Origin: Niallia sp. FSL W8-0635
GTDB lineage: Bacteria; Bacillota; Bacilli; Bacillales; Cytobacillaceae
Assembly (NCBI RefSeq): GCF_038007965.1
Contig: NZ_JBBOYD010000001.1
Location: forward strand, 2,396,501 to 2,460,500
DNA length: 64,000 nt
Direction: 5' to 3'
Of the stretch, positions 15,960-25,360 are shown piece by piece. The notes beneath the pieces were generated by a model. It searched no databases and was not told the DNA's origin. It saw only the letters and a program-made list of their open reading frames with translations. The translations under genes were made by a program, and so were the position numbers. Numbering within the stretch: position 1 is the first letter of the stretch; the number at the start of each line of letters is the position of its first letter.

Positions 15960-17294
15960 ATGCAATCATTTACAGACATCGGATTGTCTTCATCAACAAT
16001 CGAAAAGCTCAAAAAACAAGGAATAAAACAGCCAACTCCAATTCAAGCAAAGGTTATTCCCCCACTCCTTAAAGGGGTTGATTTAATTGCCCAAGCACAA
16101 ACGGGTACAGGCAAGACATTTGCATTTGTATTGCCGATTTTAGAAAAAATGGATACCGATGCAAATCACGTTCAAACGCTAATCTTAACGCCAACAAGAG
16201 AACTGGCTATTCAAATAACCGCTGAAATCATGAAAATGAAACAAGAAACAGTAAAGGTTCTAGCTGTTTACGGTGGCCAGGATGTGGATAAGCAATTGAA
16301 AGTCTTGCAAAATGACGTTTCGATTGTCGTGGCAACACCAGGTAGATTAATTGATCATATTAAACGAGGAACAATTGATCTAAGTAAAATCTCCTATTTT
16401 GTATTAGATGAAGCAGATCAAATGCTTCATATTGGATTTTTAGATGAGATAGGCTTTATTATGAGAAAGATACCTAAAGCAAGACAAACTTTATTATTTT
16501 CCGCAACAATTTCAAAGGAAGTCGAAAAGCTTGCGAAAAAATATACAAGAAATGCCGAATATTTTACAGTGGAAGCAAAACAAGGTCCAGCGAAAACAGT
16601 GAAGCAAGTAAGTATACATACAACGGATCGCGCTAAGCAAGGAACGTTAATGAGCTTAGTGAAGGAAGCAAATCCTTATATGGCAGTAATCTTTTGTCGA
16701 ACAAAGCGTCGCGTCACAAAATTATATGAAGTATTGCTTGCAAATAAATTTAGCTGTGGCCAATTGCACGGTGATTTGTCGCAAACGAAAAGAGAGCAGG
16801 TAATGAAAGCATTCCGAGATGGGAAATTCCAATTATTAATTGCTACAGATGTTGCGGCTAGAGGGTTGGATATTGATGGGATTACCCATGTTTATAATTA
16901 TGATATCCCAATGGATGCGGAGAGTTATGTGCATCGAATTGGAAGAACGGGAAGAGCAGGCACAGAAGGGTATGCCGTAACCTTTTATTCCTCCGATGAT
17001 AGACCACTGTTGGATGAAATTGAAGAGCAATTGGATATTAAAATTGAAAAAATACAGCAGCCCAAAAAGACCGACAGTACGAAGAAAGATATAGAAACGA
17101 GACCACATGTAAAGAAGGACAAAAGACAAGCTTCTCCTAAGAATAATAGAGAGTCGCAGCGTTCTTCTAAATCGGATAAACAAAGTAATGACAGTAAACG
17201 CAAACGTTTCTCAGATAGTAGCAAGAAATCAAGCACATTCCAATCACCTGCAAAAAAACGGACAAAACCAAAGAAAAGAACGGGAAAAAGATAA
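15960..17294 (+). CDS. DEAD-box ATP-dependent RNA helicase
   Basis: A 444-residue RNA helicase for RNA remodelling, ribosome assembly or cold adaptation. The Q motif (KQPTPIQ), Walker A AQTGTGKT, PTRELAIQ, VATPGRL, DEAD box VLDEADQM, SAT, and the C-terminal motifs IFCRTKRR, ATDVAARGLDI and HRIGRTGRAG are complete. From about residue 370 a disordered, Lys/Ser-rich basic tail follows, ending KKRTKPKKRTGKR, as in RhlE and Csh-type helicases. It is distinct from the larger CshA. It is monocistronic or transcribed with the gene at 17342, which begins 47 bases later. Confidence 0.92.
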   Translation: MQSFTDIGLSSSTIEKLKKQGIKQPTPIQAKVIPPLLKGVDLIAQAQTGTGKTFAFVLPILEKMDTDANHVQTLILTPTRELAIQITAEIMKMKQETVKVLAVYGGQDVDKQLKVLQNDVSIVVATPGRLIDHIKRGTIDLSKISYFVLDEADQMLHIGFLDEIGFIMRKIPKARQTLLFSATISKEVEKLAKKYTRNAEYFTVEAKQGPAKTVKQVSIHTTDRAKQGTLMSLVKEANPYMAVIFCRTKRRVTKLYEVLLANKFSCGQLHGDLSQTKREQVMKAFRDGKFQLLIATDVAARGLDIDGITHVYNYDIPMDAESYVHRIGRTGRAGTEGYAVTFYSSDDRPLLDEIEEQLDIKIEKIQQPKKTDSTKKDIETRPHVKKDKRQASPKNNRESQRSSKSDKQSNDSKRKRFSDSSKKSSTFQSPAKKRTKPKKRTGKR

Positions 17295-17341
17295 ATTCTT
17301 AAATCCAAAAAGGAATTTATCGTTGAAAGGAGCTCATTCCA

Positions 17342-17926
17342 TTGTTAAAAACGGAAATGAAAAATCATCTAGAAAAAGCACAAAAAGAAGGGAAAGTTGT
17401 TCTTTTTGAAGAGGAATTGAATTATGTTAGAAAAGAAGAGCTTTCAGAGGTTAATATAGTTGTCGGAAATTCAGCAGAGCGTTTTTCTGATCTATATATG
17501 GAGCTTGCGAACAAGGAAACGGACGAAGTAGTAAAGGAAAACGTAGATGTCACTTTCTTAAAGGAAGAAGTTCAATACTTAGAAAAAAATATAGATGTAT
17601 ATCTCTATGTGGAAACAAAAACATTTGAGGTAATTGCTGTTGATTCTATGTCAATAGAAGTAGATTCAGTCTTTGGAACCTATGAAATATTATGTGGCTT
17701 AAAATCTCCAAAAAAGAAGGACAAAGAAATCCGTGCATTTATGGAAGAGCATTTAGTAGGAGACGAGACTTATTACCATCTTATGTTTAATGGAAATGAC
17801 GGAGTATGGGACGTTAATTTCTCTTTAGAAAAAGTCAACGGTTTCCATAAAAATATGGAAATAGGAGAAGCATTAAAATTAGCTTATATCTTTTTATTTT
17901 CTTTACAAGAAAGCTTATCTGCTTAA
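17342..17926 (+). CDS. Conserved Bacillus protein of unknown function
   Basis: A 194-residue acidic, soluble protein with no signal peptide or membrane segment. It starts at TTG 17342 with AAGGAG 10 bases upstream; an ATG five codons in is an alternative. It resembles a Bacillus family often labelled 'branched-chain amino acid aminotransferase' in databases, but I see no PLP lysine motif or transaminase fold and would not use that name. Features are a central VDSVFGTYEI segment, a Lys-rich linker and a C-terminal helix. It may share a transcript with the helicase. Confidence 0.65.
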   Translation: MLKTEMKNHLEKAQKEGKVVLFEEELNYVRKEELSEVNIVVGNSAERFSDLYMELANKETDEVVKENVDVTFLKEEVQYLEKNIDVYLYVETKTFEVIAVDSMSIEVDSVFGTYEILCGLKSPKKKDKEIRAFMEEHLVGDETYYHLMFNGNDGVWDVNFSLEKVNGFHKNMEIGEALKLAYIFLFSLQESLSA

Positions 17927-17980
17927 GGTGTAGTAAGTATAAAAGAGAAACATATTCGATTTCGTAAGTGAGGGAGAGAA

Positions 17981-19015
17981 ATGTCAGAAGAAGCGAATCA
18001 AAAAGTTCAGATTAATTCTAGTGAATTTTCATGGAATAGGGAGGATGGTGTTTTCCATTTCGATGGATCACCAGCACTCTTGTTTTGGGATAATGCATTT
18101 GAGATATTTTTAAGTACGATTATGGAAATTTCCGGACCGGATGCTTCAAATGCTGTCTTTGAAACGACTGGATTCCGCATGGGTCTCCTCGTAAATGACT
18201 ACTATCAAAATCGTTTTACCATTGAAGAAGTTATAAAGAAATATAGTGAAATATACTCAAGTGCTGGCTGGGGAAATGTTACCGTTACTGACTTTAATAA
18301 AGAAGCGAAAACCGTTACGGTACAATTAAAAAACACATGGGAGCACCGAATCTTTCAATCTCTAAATCCTAATCAATCGGCCGTCTTATTGCCAAGTCAT
18401 TGGGCTGGTGTTTTTAGTGGACTTTTTCAAGAAGATATGTGGTATGAATTAACCCAAAGTCAATCTCAAGGACATGATTATGATGAGTTAAATATATTTG
18501 TATCTACAATTACTCCACATCGTAATGTCCATGAAATTGCCAGAGGAAAAGAAGCGAATTACATAAATGAATTAGAATCGATGGTAGAGAAGCGAACGCA
18601 TGAATTGTCTACTTTAATAAGACATCTATCAACTCCGGTAATGCCTGTTATGCAAGGGATAATAGCAATTCCTCTAATCGGAAAGTTTAATGAAGAGCGT
18701 TTTGAAGATTTACTGCAAAAAGGATTGAAGGAATTTTCCGAGCGTCGTGCAAGCTTCCTGCTGCTTGATTTAACAGGGATTAGTGAATTTGATTCCTTTA
18801 TCATTTTTCGACTACAAGGCTTAGTGAAAGCAATCGAACTAATCGGGGGAGAATGTGTTCTCGTTGGTATTAATCCTTCATTAAGTATGCAAATTATCAA
18901 CTCTGGTGTGGATATAAAACATATACAAACCTTTGCGACATTAGAGCAAGGCATCCAATACGCCATTGAAGCACTTGGATATCGTATTGAGAAACAAGCT
19001 ATGCATAAAAAGTAA
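17981..19015 (+). CDS. RsbR-like STAS-domain protein
   Basis: A 344-residue protein. The C-terminal STAS domain (about 215-335) carries VMQGIIAIPLIGKF and the phosphorylatable LLDLTGISEFDS loop followed by LVGINPSLSMQIINSGVD, closely resembling RsbR co-antagonists of the stressosome. The preceding coiled linker contains ESMVEKRTHELSTLIRHLSTP. The N-terminal half (residues 12-200) is not the globin-like domain of B. subtilis RsbRA; it starts with a FSWNREDGVFHFDGSPALLFW segment and looks like a V4R- or heme-NO-binding-like sensor fold. There is no rsbS, rsbT or sigB next to it, so it is an orphan sensor subunit. It is followed by a terminator. Confidence 0.78.
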   Translation: MSEEANQKVQINSSEFSWNREDGVFHFDGSPALLFWDNAFEIFLSTIMEISGPDASNAVFETTGFRMGLLVNDYYQNRFTIEEVIKKYSEIYSSAGWGNVTVTDFNKEAKTVTVQLKNTWEHRIFQSLNPNQSAVLLPSHWAGVFSGLFQEDMWYELTQSQSQGHDYDELNIFVSTITPHRNVHEIARGKEANYINELESMVEKRTHELSTLIRHLSTPVMPVMQGIIAIPLIGKFNEERFEDLLQKGLKEFSERRASFLLLDLTGISEFDSFIIFRLQGLVKAIELIGGECVLVGINPSLSMQIINSGVDIKHIQTFATLEQGIQYAIEALGYRIEKQAMHKK

Positions 19016-19020
19016 GATAC

Positions 19021-19068
19021 AGAAGCCATAGATAGGAGAATTAATACCTCCTGACTATGGCTTCTTTT
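19021..19068 (+). terminator. Intrinsic terminator
   Basis: AGAAGCCATAG pairs with CTATGGCTTCT, with an inner AGGAG/CTCCT stem, followed by TTTATTTTT. Confidence 0.85.
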
Positions 19069-19132
19069 ATTTTTATAATAGTTTTCTTTCATCTGGAAAA
19101 AATAAGAAGGAAACGTCAAAGGAGAAGATACG

Positions 19133-19942
19133 ATGCCTGAATTACCAGAAATGGAAAATTACAAAATCCAATTAAGTGAATTGATTGTCAATCGACCGAT
19201 TACTTCTATTGCCATTAATCGTGAAAAATCAATAAATATGCCGATTTCAACCTTCTTAAATCAAATGGAAAATGCATTCATCATACGAATCGAAAGACGC
19301 GCCAAACATTTACTCTTTCATTTATCCAATCAAAAGCTCTTGTTGCTTCATTTAATGCTAGGTGGATGGATGTTTTATGGGAAAGAAGACGAGAAGCCAA
19401 AACGAACGATTCAGATCCAATTTTCGTTTGGAGAAAAACATCTATATTTTATCGGATTACGCTTAGGGTATCTTCATTTACTTACCATAGAAGAGTGTGA
19501 AGAAAAACTTAAAGAGCTTGGTCCAGAGCCTTTTAATCCTACTTTTACGGAGGACCTCTTTATAAACACGGTAAACACGAAGAGAGGTACTTTAAAGCTT
19601 AAATTAGTTGATCAACATTTTATCTCTGGCATCGGAAATTGCTATTCCGATGAAATATGTTATGAAGCACAGCTATTGCCAACAAGAAAACTAGAAGACT
19701 TAAAGGATCACGAAATAAAGAACCTTTATCGATCTATGAAGAAAACACTAGCGGCCGCAACGAATATAGGCGGATATATGGAGCATCCCTTATATGTAGG
19801 CGATACAAAAACAGGGAGCTACAATGACCTTTGCAAAGTATATGATAGAGAAGGGGAAGCATGTCAACGTTGCCAGAATAAAATCAGGATGGTGAAAATT
19901 TCTTCTAAAAAAAGTTTTTATTGTCCAGGATGTCAGTTTTAA
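19133..19942 (+). CDS. Fpg/Nei-family DNA glycosylase (MutM paralogue)
   Basis: A 269-residue base-excision glycosylase/AP lyase. The catalytic N-terminus PELPEMENY keeps Pro2 and Glu3, and the conserved Lys is in ERRAKHLLFHL. The helix-two-turn-helix is at LKLKLVDQHFISGIGNCYSDEICYEA and the zinc finger at CKVYDREGEACQRCQ...CPGCQ has all four Cys. In classic Fpg the finger loop carries a conserved GR (about two residues before the TYYCP stretch); here that position reads SSKKSFYCP, so Arg is replaced by Lys. The gene is not beside polA, and MPELPEM replaces the usual MPELPEV. It is therefore best seen as a divergent paralogue, possibly with altered lesion specificity. Confidence 0.85.
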   Translation: MPELPEMENYKIQLSELIVNRPITSIAINREKSINMPISTFLNQMENAFIIRIERRAKHLLFHLSNQKLLLLHLMLGGWMFYGKEDEKPKRTIQIQFSFGEKHLYFIGLRLGYLHLLTIEECEEKLKELGPEPFNPTFTEDLFINTVNTKRGTLKLKLVDQHFISGIGNCYSDEICYEAQLLPTRKLEDLKDHEIKNLYRSMKKTLAAATNIGGYMEHPLYVGDTKTGSYNDLCKVYDREGEACQRCQNKIRMVKISSKKSFYCPGCQF

Positions 19943-20060
19943 ATATTTTTCCGCATATATTAGGAGTAATTTTTCAAAAAATGGACAGACTATTCCTTTA
20001 GCCCGCTTTACGCGCAACTTATCCATGGATGAAAGAATTTGTAAGATAAGGAGTGAGAAA

Positions 20061-21551
20061 ATGGCTTTATTAAAAAAGGGGATATTATTAGTAATGATAA
20101 TCTCCATTTTCCTATCTGGCAGCACACCTAATGCTTTCTCTTCAAAGGCTTTAGCAGCAGAAAATCATAAAAAAGCAACATTATCTACTGCAATTGAATC
20201 ACTCTTAAGTACGGAACCAGAGCTTAAAGGGAGCTTAGCAGGTATTAGCATACGTGACCGAGAATCTGGGACTATTCTTTTTGAACATATGAGTGATTTA
20301 CGCTTAACACCAGCATCCAATATGAAATTATTGACATCAGCAGTTGCCTTAAAAGTATTGGGAGAAGACTATCAATTTATTACGGAAATCTATGGAGATG
20401 GAAGAGTGGAAGATGGTCATTTAAAAGGAAATTTATACATAAAAGGGAATGGAGATACAAGCCTACTAGCAACTGATTTAGAAAAGATGGCCAAAGAACT
20501 GAAGAATAAAGGAATCCGTTACATTGATGGTAACGTCATTGGTGATGATTCATGGTATGATGATACACCTTATTCCATTGATTTAGCATGGAGTGATGAA
20601 ACATCTTATTATGGAGCACCAATCTCTGCTTTAACCCTTTCACCGAATAAAGAATATGACGCAGGGACTGTATTGCTGGAAATAAAGCCAGGAAAAAATA
20701 GAGGAGATTCTGTTGAGATTACTTCTATGCCCAAAACAACCGAAATCCAACTAGTAAATAAAGCAAAAACCGGTGATAAAGAATCAGGAACTAGCTTGAA
20801 AGTTAGAAAAAAACATAATAGTAAAGTAGTAACCATTACAGGAAGGCTACCAATTACTACAACCTTAAAAAAAGAGTGGATTCCTGTTAATGATCCCACT
20901 AAATATACATTAGATGTATTTCAGCAAGCATTAAAGAAAGAAGGAATACAATGGAATGGGACAGTCAAAAAAGGGAAAACTCCACAAATAGCCTCCCTTA
21001 TTACCACCCATTCTTCCATGCCTCTCTCTGAATTACTCATTCCATTGATGAAATTGAGTAATAATACGATTGCAGAAACATTAGTCAAAGAAATGGGCGT
21101 CGTTAAAAAAGGGAAAGGGAGTTTTGAAAAGGGTCTGGAGGTTATGGAAGAAGAATTAATAGCATTCCAGCTTGATCCAAAAAACATGCTAATCCGAGAT
21201 GGATCTGGCATTTCGCCAATCGACTTTATTTCCGCAAATGATTTGAGTCTATTTCTATATGAAGTCCAAGCAGAACCTTGGTTTTCCACTTTCAGTCAAG
21301 CATTACCCGTTTCAGGGATGGAAGAACGAATGGTAGGAGGAACACTTAGAAATAGACTAAACTCCGAAAATACAAAAGGGAATGTCTTGGCAAAAACAGG
21401 AACCCTTACTGCTGTCAGCACATTATCTGGATACATGGAAAGCAGTAGTGGAAAAAAGTATATCTTTTCCATTTTATTAAACCATCTTGTCGATGAAGAA
21501 AAAGGAAAAGATATAGAAGATAAGATTATTGAAACGTTGGCAGAATATTAA
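20061..21551 (+). CDS. dacC: D-alanyl-D-alanine carboxypeptidase/endopeptidase, DacC-type (class C PBP)
   Basis: A 496-residue secreted low-molecular-mass penicillin-binding protein that trims D-Ala from peptidoglycan and cuts cross-links. A signal peptide covers residues 1 to about 35 (Lys-rich start, hydrophobic core, SKALAAE cleavage region). The three active-site boxes are SNMK (Ser-x-x-Lys), SNN and KTGT, with the long inserted domain typical of S13-family PBP4/DacC between the first two. B. subtilis DacC is 491 residues. ATG 20061 has AAGGAGTG upstream. Single gene with terminator. Confidence 0.88.
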   Translation: MALLKKGILLVMIISIFLSGSTPNAFSSKALAAENHKKATLSTAIESLLSTEPELKGSLAGISIRDRESGTILFEHMSDLRLTPASNMKLLTSAVALKVLGEDYQFITEIYGDGRVEDGHLKGNLYIKGNGDTSLLATDLEKMAKELKNKGIRYIDGNVIGDDSWYDDTPYSIDLAWSDETSYYGAPISALTLSPNKEYDAGTVLLEIKPGKNRGDSVEITSMPKTTEIQLVNKAKTGDKESGTSLKVRKKHNSKVVTITGRLPITTTLKKEWIPVNDPTKYTLDVFQQALKKEGIQWNGTVKKGKTPQIASLITTHSSMPLSELLIPLMKLSNNTIAETLVKEMGVVKKGKGSFEKGLEVMEEELIAFQLDPKNMLIRDGSGISPIDFISANDLSLFLYEVQAEPWFSTFSQALPVSGMEERMVGGTLRNRLNSENTKGNVLAKTGTLTAVSTLSGYMESSSGKKYIFSILLNHLVDEEKGKDIEDKIIETLAEY

Positions 21552-21562
21552 ATTTTTATTCT

Positions 21563-21614
21563 AGACCATATTTTTAATCCTTTTGTAAAAAGATTAGAAA
21601 TATGGTCTTTTTTT
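21563..21614. terminator. Bidirectional intrinsic terminator
   Basis: AGACCATATTT pairs with AAATATGGTCT, with an inner TTTTAATC/GATTAGAA stem, followed by seven T. It separates dacC from the convergent nucleoside hydrolase. Confidence 0.85.
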
Positions 21615-21615
21615 A

Positions 21616-22566
21616 TTAATCATTTTTCGCAAGTTTCGCTAAACCTGTAATGTATTCGAAAAACGCATCACGATTTGCATCATAAACAACAGAAACAGGG
21701 CGACCTTGTTCACTTAGTAATGTTCTACCTTGGGAAGGTGCTTCTGTTAAAGCGATTGATTTCACTTCTTTCATTTTAACCAATTCTTTTTTTCCAATCG
21801 TTGCAGTGGTTAAAACATCCCATAAATAGTAGGTAGAGTTTGTCTCCACATGAACAAGAGGGGGACAAGCTGCATAACATTGCCCAATGAAATCCACACC
21901 TGTAAATCTTCTTAATGATGCCCATTGATTACGTACTGAAAGGGTTAGCGGCACTTGATTTGTACTTTCTAATGCCACCATTTCAATCGTTAAATCACTA
22001 GCCCACACTGTTGATACTGCCCATGGATCCCAGAAAGCATTCCATTCCGCAGTCCCATCATGCTCCGGTTCTTGGACATTACCAACCTCTAGGAATGTTC
22101 CACCCATCCAAACTAATTTCTCAATTTTCGCTTGAATGTCTGGGGCAATCTCTAATGCTCTTGCCAAATCTGTTAACGGGCCAGTAAATAAAAGCGTCGT
22201 TTTTTCTGGATTTTCTCTAACTGCTTTAATTAAATGTTCATGTGCAGGAAGTTCACTTTCAGGTGCAACTACTGCACCACTTTCATTTAAAATCGGCAAT
22301 GCATCTACATAAAAAGTGTGCATTCTCCATTCTTTTGGAAAAGGATTCACTCCACGAGAATTGGATCTAGCAACTTCAATTGTTCCATTACCAAATCGAT
22401 CAATAATCTTTCTACTTGCACTAATACCAGGCTCTAAATAGCCATCTGCCGGAATAACAGAGACACCAATTAATTCCACTTCATCCATTTGTAGTAGCAG
22501 AAAAAGGGAAACTAAATCATCAATTCCTGCATCATGGTTAAAATAAACTTTCTTTGTCAATGACAT
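21616..22566 (-). CDS. Nucleoside hydrolase (inosine-uridine preferring family)
   Basis: A 316-residue enzyme hydrolysing the N-glycosidic bond of nucleosides for salvage. The calcium-binding N-terminal cluster reads NHDAGIDDLVSLFLLL, near the DTDPGxDD consensus, with the first Asp replaced by Asn. FTGPLTDLARAL, VWMGGTF, EWNAFWDPWAV and the C-terminal DVLTTATI segment fit the family. The gene has its own RBS (AGGAGTG) and stands alone; no nucleoside permease is nearby. Substrate preference among ribonucleosides cannot be told from sequence. Confidence 0.82.
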   Translation of the reverse strand: MSLTKKVYFNHDAGIDDLVSLFLLLQMDEVELIGVSVIPADGYLEPGISASRKIIDRFGNGTIEVARSNSRGVNPFPKEWRMHTFYVDALPILNESGAVVAPESELPAHEHLIKAVRENPEKTTLLFTGPLTDLARALEIAPDIQAKIEKLVWMGGTFLEVGNVQEPEHDGTAEWNAFWDPWAVSTVWASDLTIEMVALESTNQVPLTLSVRNQWASLRRFTGVDFIGQCYAACPPLVHVETNSTYYLWDVLTTATIGKKELVKMKEVKSIALTEAPSQGRTLLSEQGRPVSVVYDANRDAFFEYITGLAKLAKND

Positions 22567-22722
22567 TCACTCCTATGTATTACAATCATTTTTAAAGCTT
22601 ATTCTATTATAATAGCAGATTCATACGAATAATTAGTAAAAAAATACTACAAATTTGTTATTTTGCTAGTTTTCTCCTATATAGATATTTAAATTAAGTA
22701 GAGATGATTTACCTACATAAAG

Positions 22723-22758
22723 AAAAAGAACTTAGCAAAATCTCTAAGTTCTTTTTTT
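22723..22758. terminator. Bidirectional intrinsic terminator
   Basis: AAAAAGAACTTAG and CTAAGTTCTTTTTTT form a stem with T-rich tracts on both strands. It lies between the RNase H gene and the divergent upstream region of the nucleoside hydrolase. Confidence 0.8.
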
Positions 22759-22813
22759 ATACCTAGATGTGTATTGTTTCCATTATAGATTTGTTATTTA
22801 CACAATAGGTAAA

Positions 22814-23440
22814 CTATTTACGTCCAAAATCAGCTTTAATTTCCCCATATTTATTCGTATCCCATTTTAAAATCTTGTTTGAATAGGTGTTTTCCTTCAG
22901 CCATTTTTCCGCGCGCTCGATTAATTGCCATAATTCCTCTGTACGTTTATCTCTCACAAGGGTTGTGTTTGCTTTTTTATTCCGTACCCAAGCTAGAGCT
23001 GTCATACTGTCACTGTATATAGTGGTATTCTTTCCTTCTTTTTGCAGAAGGTTAAGTGCGTGTACAATTCCTAAAAATTCACCAATATTATTCGTTCCAA
23101 ATACCGGTCCATAATGGAAGATGACTTCTCCGGTTTTCGTATGTACTCCACGATATTCCATCAATCCAGGATTTCCACTGCATGCAGCATCTACAGAAAT
23201 GCTATTTTCATCAATTGCTTCAAATGTAGTGCTAGACTGTTTTTTAGAGGAAGACCCTTTCGAAGCTGTTTGACCAAAATTTCCACCTTGATTAAAGGCT
23301 TTTTCTGCTTCCTCTAAAGTTGGAAAAGATTTAAAAGCGGCTCCTTTAAAACCTTTTGTCTGTTTTTCGCATTCAGCCCAAGTGCGATAAATCCCTGGTT
23401 TTCTCCCATTCCATACAACATAATATTTTTTTCCAGCCAT
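22814..23440 (-). CDS. Ribonuclease H1 with N-terminal viroplasmin (HBD) domain
   Basis: A 208-residue protein. The N-terminal about 45 residues (KKYYVVWNGRKPGIYRTWAE...AFKSF) form the hybrid-binding or viroplasmin domain that holds RNA-DNA duplex. A short linker leads to the RNase HI domain from about residue 76. The acidic catalytic residues are visible: Asp in VDAACSGNPG, Glu in NIGEFLGIVHAL, Asp in IYSDSMTALAWV and the last in KADFG. It removes RNA from RNA-DNA hybrids. B. subtilis has an inactive or divergent counterpart, but this copy has the full metal set. Monocistronic. Confidence 0.88.
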   Translation of the reverse strand: MAGKKYYVVWNGRKPGIYRTWAECEKQTKGFKGAAFKSFPTLEEAEKAFNQGGNFGQTASKGSSSKKQSSTTFEAIDENSISVDAACSGNPGLMEYRGVHTKTGEVIFHYGPVFGTNNIGEFLGIVHALNLLQKEGKNTTIYSDSMTALAWVRNKKANTTLVRDKRTEELWQLIERAEKWLKENTYSNKILKWDTNKYGEIKADFGRK

Positions 23441-23599
23441 TCATTCAACCAACCTTTCAAATCCTATTGGTTAATCATATCATACAAAGGAAGCGAATCA
23501 CAAAATAGGAAATTAGCCACAAACTAATTGAAAAGGCTTTCTATAAATCTTGTAATTTACTATAATATGGTTGAGTAAAATAGGAGGGTGGGGAATACA

Positions 23600-25360
23600 T
23601 TGGTACAGCTACTTCCACTAATGATTGAACGAGTCGGTATTTTAGTTATTTTTGCCTTCTTATTATCGAGAATCAAGATTTTCCGCTCGATTATCCATAA
23701 AGAATCACAATGGCAGGATAAGCTCTATTTAATTCTTATCTTTGGTTTATTCGGAATTATCAGCAACTATACTGGGGTAGAAATTTTACAAGGAAGCATC
23801 AGTACACATACATGGCAGCATGAACTGGATGTTTCAAGCGCAATTGCAAATACGCGAATCATGGGTGTTGCAATTGGTGGCATGATTGGCGGTCCTATAG
23901 TAGGTCTAGGGGTGGGATTAATAGCTGGTCTACACCGCTTAACGCTAGGCGGATTCACCGCGCTCGCCTGTGGATTATCTACCATCATGGCAGGTGTAGT
24001 TACCGGTTTTCTTGGCAGGAAGTATTCGATCCAGCAAGATTCGGCCAGCAAGGCTGTAATTATCGGAATAACGATGGAAATTATTCAAATGGTATTCATC
24101 CTTCTAATCGCATCTCCATTAAATCTTGCATTTGAACTAGTCAAAATTATCGCCTTTCCGATGATTATCATTAATGGATTTGGGATGTTGATTTTTATTT
24201 ATATCATTCAAAACATCCTATTAGAAGAGGAAAAAACGAAAGCAGTCCAGACAAATATTGCTTTAAATATCGCACAATCCACATTAGCCTATTTTAGGCA
24301 AGGCCTAAACCCTGAGTCAAGTAAACAGGTTGCTAAAATTATGCTTAAAGCAACTAATGCAGATGCAGTATCTATTACAAATAGATCCATTGTTTTAGCA
24401 CATGAAGGTCTAGGGAGAGATCATCATATTCCTCTTGATAAAACCTCTACAAAACTTACAGAAAAAGTATTAAAAGAAGGACATATATTAATAGCCAAAA
24501 ATAAAGAGGATATCCAATGCAATAATGAAGATTGCCCACTGCATGCTGCTATTTTATTGCCTCTAAAAGCAAATAATAAAATAGTCGGTTCCTTAAAGCT
24601 TTATTTTGCTAACCCAAAAAACATTCAGTTAGTAGAATACACAATGGCAGAAGGTTTAAGTAAATTATTTTCTTTACAGCTGGAATTGGCAGAGGCAGAG
24701 CTTCAGCAAAGGCTACTAAAAGATGCTGAGATTAAAGCATTGCAAGCACAGGTTCATCCCCATTTTCTTTTTAACAGTATGAATACTATTTCAGCACTAA
24801 TTCGTACAGATGGAGAGAAAGCACGGGAAATGATTCGAAAATTGAGTAGTTATTTTCGCAGCAACATTCAAGGCTCGAAAAATATGTTAATCCCTTTAAC
24901 ACAGGAATTAGAACATGTGCATGCTTTTTTAGCATTAGAAGAAGCAAGATTTCCAGATAAATTCATCTTGAAATCGTCCATTGATCCTGAATTAAAAAAA
25001 GTGCTTATTCCCCCTTTTACCCTACAGCCTTTAGTAGAAAATGCGATACGTCACGCCTTTTCAAAAGGAACAGTTGGCAATATTACGATATGTGCTTATA
25101 AAGAAAAAGATAGAATGGTGCTGATTGCAGAAGATGACGGCAAAGGGATGAGTGAGGATACGCTTTATATGATTGGGCAAAAAACAATTGCATCTAACAC
25201 TGGTACCGGAACTGCGCTTTGGAATATACAAGAAAGAATAAAAAAAATTTATGGTGATAATGGGAGATTTACTATTGAAAGTGAGTGGAATAGAGGCACA
25301 AAGGTCATGATCAAAATACCATTTAAAGAACCATCAATCTGGAGGGGAGCAGATGATTAA
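23600..25360 (+). CDS. lytS: LytS-type sensor histidine kinase
   Basis: A 586-residue membrane kinase. The N-terminal 5TMR-LYT sensor (residues 1 to about 200; MIERVGILVIFAFLLS, several Gly-rich helices) is followed by a GAF-like domain and a His_kinase domain with QVHPHFLFNSMNTISAL carrying the phosphorylated His. The HATPase region has NAIRHAF and DDGKGM. I took TTG 23600 as start: it gives MVQLLPLMIERVG, aligning with B. subtilis LytS (MVNQMILLFERVG), and the purine-rich RBS lies just before it. It overlaps lytT by 8 bases. Related LytS/BtsS proteins respond to pyruvate; the cstA gene downstream supports that sensing role. Confidence 0.9.
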   Translation: MVQLLPLMIERVGILVIFAFLLSRIKIFRSIIHKESQWQDKLYLILIFGLFGIISNYTGVEILQGSISTHTWQHELDVSSAIANTRIMGVAIGGMIGGPIVGLGVGLIAGLHRLTLGGFTALACGLSTIMAGVVTGFLGRKYSIQQDSASKAVIIGITMEIIQMVFILLIASPLNLAFELVKIIAFPMIIINGFGMLIFIYIIQNILLEEEKTKAVQTNIALNIAQSTLAYFRQGLNPESSKQVAKIMLKATNADAVSITNRSIVLAHEGLGRDHHIPLDKTSTKLTEKVLKEGHILIAKNKEDIQCNNEDCPLHAAILLPLKANNKIVGSLKLYFANPKNIQLVEYTMAEGLSKLFSLQLELAEAELQQRLLKDAEIKALQAQVHPHFLFNSMNTISALIRTDGEKAREMIRKLSSYFRSNIQGSKNMLIPLTQELEHVHAFLALEEARFPDKFILKSSIDPELKKVLIPPFTLQPLVENAIRHAFSKGTVGNITICAYKEKDRMVLIAEDDGKGMSEDTLYMIGQKTIASNTGTGTALWNIQERIKKIYGDNGRFTIESEWNRGTKVMIKIPFKEPSIWRGADD

